Below, one piece after another: positions 59,340 to 64,000 of a stretch of DNA of 64,000 bases. The position numbers were made by a program, and so were the translations under genes. The stretch lies in the NCBI RefSeq assembly GCF_900101675.1, contig NZ_FNKG01000003.1:124001-188000 (forward strand), in the 5' to 3' direction. The DNA comes from Curtobacterium sp. UNCCL20 (lineage in GTDB: Bacteria > Actinomycetota > Actinomycetes > Actinomycetales > Microbacteriaceae). Position 1 is the stretch's first letter; each line of letters begins with the position of its first letter. A model generated the notes under the pieces. The model ran no database searches. It was given only the letters and a program-made list of their open reading frames with translations, and had not been told where the DNA came from.

Positions 59340-60023
59340 ATGACCACCATCGGGACCATCGGCAGCGGGAACATCGGCGGCGGCGTCGCCCGACTGGCCG
59401 TCGCAGCGGGCTACGACGTCGTGCTGAGCAACCGTCGGGGACCCGAGACCCTGGCCGACCTCGTCGCAGAGCTCGGCGACAAGGCCCGCGCAGCCACCCC
59501 CGCGGAAGCGGCCGCTGCTGCCGACATCGTCATCGTCTCGGTGCCGCTGAACGCCTACGAGTCCGTGCCCGTCGACGAACTCGCCGGCAAGACCGTCATC
59601 GACACCAACAACTACTACCCGGAGCGCGACGGGCACATCACGGAGCTCGACGAGGAGACGACCACGACCGCCGAGCTCCTCCAGGCGCACCTGCCCGAGT
59701 CGCGCGTGGTGAAGGCGTTCAACAACATCTACTTCCCGCACCTCGCCAGCCTCGGCCGCCCGACTGGCTCGGCGGACCGCTCCACCCTCGCGATCGCCGG
59801 TGACGACGCCGACGCGAAGCAGCAGGTGGTCGAGTTCCTGGACGCCATCGGGTACGACGCCCTCGACGCCGGCCCCCTCGCCGAGGGCTGGCGGTTCCAG
59901 CGCGACACCCCGGCGTACACGCGCCCGTACTTCCGCGCCGACGACTCCGGCGAGGGACGGCCCGTCGGACGTGAGGAGCTCGCCGCGCGACTCGCCGAGG
60001 CGAAGCGCTACCGCGACGCCTGA
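59340..60023 (+). CDS. NAD(P)-binding oxidoreductase, F420-reductase-like
   Basis: A 227-aa protein with an N-terminal Rossmann motif (IGTIGSGNIGGGVARLAVA) and the segments LSNRRGPETL, NNYYPERDG and VKAFNNIYF, typical of NADPH-dependent F420 reductase-like and 6-phosphogluconate-dehydrogenase-related proteins. No F420 biosynthesis genes are in the window, so the true cofactor partner is uncertain. ATG 59340 has GAGGAG at 7-8 nt. Controlled by the divergent ArsR-type gene, it may respond to an electrophile or xenobiotic. Confidence 0.88.
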   Translation: MTTIGTIGSGNIGGGVARLAVAAGYDVVLSNRRGPETLADLVAELGDKARAATPAEAAAAADIVIVSVPLNAYESVPVDELAGKTVIDTNNYYPERDGHITELDEETTTTAELLQAHLPESRVVKAFNNIYFPHLASLGRPTGSADRSTLAIAGDDADAKQQVVEFLDAIGYDALDAGPLAEGWRFQRDTPAYTRPYFRADDSGEGRPVGREELAARLAEAKRYRDA

Positions 60024-60098
60024 GCCAGCACGCCGCTGACGCCGCCGACGCCGCGGACACCGCTGACGCCCCTGGCGTCGTCGGCACCGAGCTGGTCC

Positions 60099-60761
60099 TC
60101 ACCCTCCGAACTGCACCCACCGGCCCTCGGACACGACCGAGACCGCGCCGTCCACGACGGCGATCGCCGTCTGCTCATCGATGGCGTACGCCGGCGTCCC
60201 GAGGTCGGCGGCCCACCGCTCGGCGTGCTCGAGCGTGTTCTGCGGGAACGCGTCGAGGTGCGGGAAGAGCGAGAAGTCGACCACGCCGAGCGTGCGGTCG
60301 TCCGGCGCGGACGGCCACTCGATGAACGCCGTCCCGATCCGGGGCGTCATCACCATGCTCCCGGCGCTCACCCCGACCCAGACCGTGTCGGGCAGCGAGG
60401 GCAGCAGGTCGGCGAGCCCGGACGCCCGCATCCAGTGGTGCAGGTAGGTCGCGTCGCCGCCGTCGACCAGCAGGACGTCGGCGTCGCGGACCCAGGGGAC
60501 CCACCGCTCGGCGCCGATCGTGGGGAGCGCGGTGAGTTCCAGGACCCCGAGCGACGCCCAGCCGAGTCCGGTGAAGTGCCGCGAGTCCTCACCCCCGGCG
60601 ATGAGGTCCCGCACCGACGCCGGACCGCACATCGGGTGACCCCACTGCGCGGTCGGGATGACGAGCGCGTGGCTCTCCTCGACGGGTTTGCCGAGCATGT
60701 CGACGAGCGCCGCGTGGATGCTCGGGTTCGTCACACCCCCGGATGTCAGCAAGAGCTGCAC
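60099..60761 (-). CDS. Peptidase S51 (dipeptidase E)-like protein
   Basis: A 220-aa class-I amidotransferase-like protein. MLLLTSGG-type start (LLLTSGGVTN), VLLVDGGDATYLHHWM and the nucleophile elbow WVGVSAGSMVMTPRIG fit the PepE/S51 family, which cleaves Asp-X dipeptides. It is the second S51-like gene in the window (see 41279) but shares little sequence beyond the motifs. GTG 60761 has GGGAGG at 5 nt. Confidence 0.85.
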   Translation of the reverse strand: MQLLLTSGGVTNPSIHAALVDMLGKPVEESHALVIPTAQWGHPMCGPASVRDLIAGGEDSRHFTGLGWASLGVLELTALPTIGAERWVPWVRDADVLLVDGGDATYLHHWMRASGLADLLPSLPDTVWVGVSAGSMVMTPRIGTAFIEWPSAPDDRTLGVVDFSLFPHLDAFPQNTLEHAERWAADLGTPAYAIDEQTAIAVVDGAVSVVSEGRWVQFGG

Positions 60762-61026
60762 GTCGCCTCCCGTTCGTGAGCTGGATCGGGCAAGGATCCA
60801 CCCTCGTGAGCCGCGACGCAACGACCCGGGACGAGATTGGTCGTGCCCAGCCCCTCGCGCTCGGCCGCTCGCGGGCGTAGCCTCCGATCGTTCGATGCAC
60901 CCTCAGGACCGCGCGGTCGCCGCACCCGTCGCGCCGGCGGTCACTCCCGTGTCCCCTCACCCGACGGGGCACGTCACGCCGCCGAGCGGCGGCACGCCCC
61001 GCGGGGCGGTACGTGAGGAAACGCGC

Positions 61027-61764
61027 ATGTCGAAACCGACCATCGTCCTGGTCCACGGAGCGTGGGCCGACGGTTCCAGCTGGGACCTCGTCACGGCTCC
61101 ACTGCAGGAGGAGGGCTACACCGTCCTGGTCCCGCCCAACCCCTTGCGGGGAGTCGCGAGCGACGCCGCCGCGATCTCGTCGTTCGTCGAGCAGCGCACC
61201 ACCGGCCCGGTGGTCGTCGTGGGGCACTCCTACGGCGGCTTCGTGATCACGAACGCGGCGTTCTCGAGCGACGTGCGAGCGCTCGTCTACGTCGACGGGT
61301 TCATCCCCGCCGAGGGCGAGTTCGTCTTCCAGCTCCTCAGTGGATCCGGTTCGGCGCTCGACGTGCCCGACCCGTCCACCGTCCTCGACCTGATCGCCTA
61401 CCCCGGCTCGCCGGAGGGGGACCTCGAGGCGTACCTCAAGCCGGAGACGGTGCACACCGCCTTCGCGCAGGACCTCCCGGAACGGGACCGCGCGCTCGTC
61501 GCGGCACGACAGCGACCGATCACCCTGAGTGCGAACACCGCGCCGTCCGGTCCGCCGTCGTGGGCCGATCGTCCGGTGTGGGCCGTCATCGGCACGGAGG
61601 ACCTCGTCATCCCGCCGGCGGTGCTCCGGTCGATGGCCGAGCGTGCCGGCGCGACGATCACCGAGGTCGCCGCTTCGCATGTGTCGATGGTCTCCCACCC
61701 GGAGGTCGCGCTGGCGGCCATCACGGCCGCCGCGGCGGTCGCCGAACCGGCCGAGACGCGCTGA
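61027..61764 (+). CDS. Alpha/beta hydrolase
   Basis: A 245-aa hydrolase of the esterase/hydroxynitrile-lyase-like type. HGAWADGSSWDLV forms the oxyanion hole, VVVGHSYGGFVI holds the nucleophile Ser, and the triad is completed by Asp in GTEDLVIPP and His in ASHVSMVSHPE. GHSYGG and the HGAWADGS start are characteristic of the actinobacterial 'alpha/beta fold hydrolase' class active on small esters. ATG 61027 has GAGGAAA at 7 nt. Confidence 0.9.
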   Translation: MSKPTIVLVHGAWADGSSWDLVTAPLQEEGYTVLVPPNPLRGVASDAAAISSFVEQRTTGPVVVVGHSYGGFVITNAAFSSDVRALVYVDGFIPAEGEFVFQLLSGSGSALDVPDPSTVLDLIAYPGSPEGDLEAYLKPETVHTAFAQDLPERDRALVAARQRPITLSANTAPSGPPSWADRPVWAVIGTEDLVIPPAVLRSMAERAGATITEVAASHVSMVSHPEVALAAITAAAAVAEPAETR

Positions 61765-61812
61765 GGCGACGGATCCGGCGGGCGCGTCGCGCGCTCGTGG
61801 TGACCACGTGAC

Positions 61813-61854
61813 GGCCTGGAGGCCCGTGGCGGCGCCGCCACGCGCCTCCAGGCC
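61813..61854. repeat. 42-bp palindromic element, copy 7
   Basis: Left arm GGCCTGGAGGCCCGTGGCGG and inverse right arm with a single C/G mismatch. It lies 48 bp after the hydrolase stop and 54 bp before the VOC-gene operator. Confidence 0.9.
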
Positions 61855-61907
61855 GCCGTGTCGTCGCGTCCACTGCGCGGGCGGCGTCGGACCGCGCCTT
61901 GACGGCG

Positions 61908-61926
61908 CACTTGTATTTTGCAAGTG
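61908..61926. promoter_or_regulatory. Inverted-repeat operator, HxlR-like site 2
   Basis: CACTTGTATTTTGCAAGTG: arms CACTTG/CAAGTG around TATTTTG, 8 nt before the VOC start codon. The downstream HxlR gene is the likely binder, giving autoregulation. The same layout and spacer type occur at 11387-11405. Confidence 0.65.
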
Positions 61927-61934
61927 TTGCGCCC

Positions 61935-62339
61935 ATGAGCCTCTTCATCACCTGCCCGGTCGACAGCGTCGACCGCGCGACAGCCTTCTACACCGCCCTC
62001 GGGTGGACCCTCAACGAGGCGATGTCCGACCACAACGTGTCGTGCTTCGCCATCGCCCCCGAGCAGTACGTCATGCTCGGCACCCGTGAGATGTACGCCA
62101 GCGTCGGCGGCGTCGAGGAACTGATCGGCGGACCCGACACCCCGTCCAAGGTCACCGTCTCGTTCGACCTCGACAGCCGCGAAGCGGTGGACGCGCTCGT
62201 CGAGCGTGCCGCTGCCGCCGGCGGTCGCGTCGGCGACACCGACGACTACCCGTTCATGTACCAGCGTCAGTTCGACGACCTGGACGGCTACCACTACTCG
62301 CCGTTCTGGATGAAGCCGGACACCGATCCGACGGCGTGA
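61935..62339 (+). CDS. VOC-family (glyoxalase/dioxygenase-like) protein
   Basis: A 134-aa vicinal-oxygen-chelate protein with two beta-alpha-beta-beta-beta halves. FITCPVDSVDRATAFYTALG is the usual start, and the second half ends QRQFDDLDGYHYSPFWM, a form often seen in PhnB/EhpR-like members. It may bind a metal or a drug; the substrate is unknown. ATG 61935 lies right after the operator. The stop overlaps the hxlR-type start (GTGA), so the two form an operon. Confidence 0.88.
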   Translation: MSLFITCPVDSVDRATAFYTALGWTLNEAMSDHNVSCFAIAPEQYVMLGTREMYASVGGVEELIGGPDTPSKVTVSFDLDSREAVDALVERAAAAGGRVGDTDDYPFMYQRQFDDLDGYHYSPFWMKPDTDPTA

Positions 62340-62629
62340 GCGACCTCGCCGCCGCCCTCGACGTCGTCGGCCCACGGTGGGCGCTGCTGATCGTGGAACG
62401 ACTGCTCGAGGGCCCGCAGCGCTACGGGGACCTCCAGCGTGAGCTCGGGGTGCCGACGAACATGCTCGCGACCCGGCTGCGGGAGCTCGAAGCGGCCGGG
62501 GTCCTGGTCCGGCTGCCCCTCCGGCACAACACCCGTGCGTACGCGCTCACCGAGCGTGGGCTTGCCCTGCGCGCGGCGATCGACGCGCTCGGGCGGTGGG
62601 GTGCCGAGCGGGCCGACGTGGCGGGGTGA
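62336..62629 (+). CDS. HxlR-family transcriptional regulator
   Basis: A 97-aa winged helix-turn-helix regulator: DVVGPRWALLIVERLLEGPQ, YGDLQRELGVPTNMLATRL and LTERGLALRAAIDALGRWG are standard HxlR segments. It lacks the conserved N-terminal cysteine used for redox sensing by some members. Its GTG overlaps the VOC stop. It probably controls the VOC-hxlR operon through the site at 61908, and perhaps the ABC-2/Pip-like gene at 10204 through the matching site. Confidence 0.93.
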   Translation: MSDLAAALDVVGPRWALLIVERLLEGPQRYGDLQRELGVPTNMLATRLRELEAAGVLVRLPLRHNTRAYALTERGLALRAAIDALGRWGAERADVAG

Positions 62630-62659
62630 CGGCCGCTACCGCTCCTCACGAGGATCGAC

Positions 62660-63184
62660 TCAGGACGTCCCCGCGGCCCCGCCGCTGTAGGCAGCGGCGT
62701 ACCAGCCGACGCTCGAGTCACCTGCGGTCGGGCCGATCGTGATCCACCCGCTCGAGGTCACGACGTACAGGTCCTCGTCGTGTCCGCAGCGGACGACGCG
62801 CGTCACCAGGCGCTTGCCCGTCGGCTTCCCGTCGGCGATCCTGCCGTTCCAGACGGCCATCGGCACGGTTCCGTGGCCCTGACACGTCACGGAGACGCGG
62901 ATGCGTGTTCGCTCCCCGTCATCGCTCGCCCCGAGGGAGAGCCGACTCGACCCGTCGCTCGTCCCAGCACCGCTGCCGAGTTCGCCGGGCTGTCCTGCCC
63001 ACCGGTCCTGGACCTTCTCCATCCAGTGGGAGGACGCGTCCCCGTCGGCCACGGTGCGGGGCTGCGGCTGTTCGGAGCATCCCGTCATCGCGACCACAGC
63101 GACGAGGGCGAGGGCGAGTGCGAGGGGGGCGCGGCGACCCGTGCCGCGGAGCTGCGTGCGGAGGAGCGAGGACGAAGGGAGCAT
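62660..63184 (-). CDS. Putative lipoprotein
   Basis: A 174-aa protein with a basic start, a signal helix (about 19-34, APLALALALVAVVAMTGC) and the lipobox VAMTGC (lipidated Cys about 36). The mature part is Ser/Gly/Asp rich, with two further Cys (TCQGHGT and RCGHDED) that could pair. It should be anchored outside the membrane. No family recognised. Confidence 0.8.
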   Translation of the reverse strand: MLPSSSLLRTQLRGTGRRAPLALALALVAVVAMTGCSEQPQPRTVADGDASSHWMEKVQDRWAGQPGELGSGAGTSDGSSRLSLGASDDGERTRIRVSVTCQGHGTVPMAVWNGRIADGKPTGKRLVTRVVRCGHDEDLYVVTSSGWITIGPTAGDSSVGWYAAAYSGGAAGTS

Positions 63185-63252
63185 GACAGTGCAAGTCTCA
63201 CGGAAGCGGGACGCAGCTGCAGCCTCCCGTTCGTGGGTCCCGCGGACGGCCG

Positions 63253-63756
63253 CTACCCGGGGCGCTTGTGCGACCGTGAGACCGCGTAGCGCCGCACCCG
63301 CACGGACCCGCGGCGCTCAGTCGACACGAGGGTCGCGGAGTAGTGCTCCATCATCGCGATCGTGCCGGCGTTGTCCTCGCGGCAGACGATGACCACCGGG
63401 TCGATGCCGATGCGTGACGCGTGCGAGAGCACCTGACCGAGGGCCCAGGTCGCAACGCCGCGGCCGCGGGCTGACGGGCGGATGCCGTAGCCGACGTGGC
63501 CGAGCTGCTGCACGCCCTCGTCACCGGGTGAGCGGAGCGCGATGCCGCCGAGCACGCGTCCGTCCTGGACGATCCACCAGTACGCGCCACGGCGAGCGAT
63601 CAACCGGCCGGCCCACGTCCGGAACCCGTCGTCAGTCTCAACGTCGTCGTACGGTGTGATCCCGAAGCCGTCCTCGTGCAGCCCCGGACCCCACTCCGCG
63701 TGGGCGTCCGACCATGCCTCGTGCAACCCCACCTGAGGTCTCACCAACTCGAGCAT
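63253..63756 (-). CDS. GNAT-family N-acetyltransferase
   Basis: A 167-aa acetyltransferase of the RimJ/RimL-like group: GGIALRSPG, VGYGIRPSARGRGVATWALG (acetyl-CoA site) and REDNAGTIAMMEHYSATLV are typical. ATG 63756 is used; TTG 63762 would add two residues. GATACT directly upstream may be a −10 box for a leaderless mRNA. The substrate is unknown. Confidence 0.87.
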   Translation of the reverse strand: MLELVRPQVGLHEAWSDAHAEWGPGLHEDGFGITPYDDVETDDGFRTWAGRLIARRGAYWWIVQDGRVLGGIALRSPGDEGVQQLGHVGYGIRPSARGRGVATWALGQVLSHASRIGIDPVVIVCREDNAGTIAMMEHYSATLVSTERRGSVRVRRYAVSRSHKRPG

Positions 63757-63812
63757 GGTCAAGTATCACAAGGAAGTGCTCCCGGGGGCCCTCGATCACC
63801 GAGAAGTGCGGG

Positions 63813-64000
63813 TCAGGTGCGTGGGCGCCGCAGGACCCGGACGAGGACACCCGCGTGTGCCGCCCCCGCCAGTGCGACCGCGACGATCGCCCAGCCGGCG
63901 ATGACGTGGTCCCCGGCGATCACGACGATGCCGAACACGAGCGCTCCGGTGACGACGAGCGACTGCACCGCGATCGATCGCTCAACCACAACCGCCCGGA
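63813..64000 (-). CDS. C-terminal part of a small membrane protein, cut by the window edge
   Basis: The frame reads in from the right edge and stops at 63813. It contains two hydrophobic helices (LVVTGALVFGIVVIAG and VIAGWAIVAVALAGAAHAG) and a basic end (LVRVLRRPRT). It may be a complete small protein if a GTG near the edge is the start. No family recognised. Confidence 0.5.
   Translation of the reverse strand, partial: RAVVVERSIAVQSLVVTGALVFGIVVIAGDHVIAGWAIVAVALAGAAHAGVLVRVLRRPRT

Noticed and set aside
1..64000. Mobile element or genomic island
   Set aside because: No transposase, integrase, phage gene, tRNA or attachment duplication, and composition is uniform.

Overview
The window is roughly 70% GC, codes with strong GC3 bias, and carries a mycothiol-type SigR/RsrA pair, a fused actinobacterial 2-oxoglutarate decarboxylase (Kgd), a GuaB1-type GMP reductase and many leaderless starts. 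This points to an actinomycete. Overall protein character suggests Microbacteriaceae, possibly Curtobacterium; that genus call is inference from memory, not a search. I see no rRNA, tRNA, insertion sequence, phage or CRISPR. It reads as an ordinary chromosomal segment with 62 annotated CDS, two of them cut by the window edges.

Layout. 1-7.2 kb: Nudix hydrolase, M50-like metallopeptidase, GlmS and a large LuxR-type ATPase regulator, with a 71-bp minisatellite between the first two. 7.7-11.3 kb: drug-efflux MFS, histidinol-phosphatase-like HisN and an ABC-2/Pip-like membrane protein. 11.8-16 kb: aroA-rsgA diverging from sigR-rsrA. 16-27 kb: kgd, guaB1, two CNNM/HlyC-type membrane proteins, an Old Yellow Enzyme, a HAD hydrolase and NAD(P)HX dehydratase. 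27-32 kb: YceI, a GT87-like membrane glycosyltransferase, small proteins and a second MFS. 32-38.4 kb: a response regulator, a kinase-like membrane partner, a histidine kinase, then metX and metY. 38.6-43.5 kb: acyltransferase, SDR, and a PRTase / S51-like peptidase / Ung / GNAT run. 43.6-48 kb: GntR-controlled gluconate uptake (gntP-gntK), then a CYP152-like peroxygenase. 48-52 kb: ABC-F, ABM, HIT, and an ECF-like sigma factor with a membrane partner. 52-57.5 kb: pxpABC 5-oxoprolinase, ABC exporter, Fem-like acetyltransferase. 57.7-64 kb: small regulators and enzymes, including divergent ArsR/oxidoreductase and VOC-HxlR units.

The most unusual content is intergenic. There is a dispersed family of exactly 42-bp palindromes (seven full copies, one inside-out copy, two half copies). 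A second composite element of about 125 bp occurs twice (after nnrD and after metY), with base-paired covariation in its stem. Several other 44-67 bp palindromes sit at gene ends. Most lie within about 70 bp of a stop codon, so they look like a palindromic 3'-end system, although one copy lies between divergent genes.

Regulation is unusually readable. The sigR locus has a perfect GGGAAT-N18-GTT autoregulatory promoter feeding an upstream GTG with a strong Shine-Dalgarno, plus a separate leaderless ATG, as for the two sigma-R isoforms of Streptomyces. At least 13 genes place a TANNNT box 6-8 nt before the start codon. Two loci 50 kb apart share a 19-bp HxlR-like operator.
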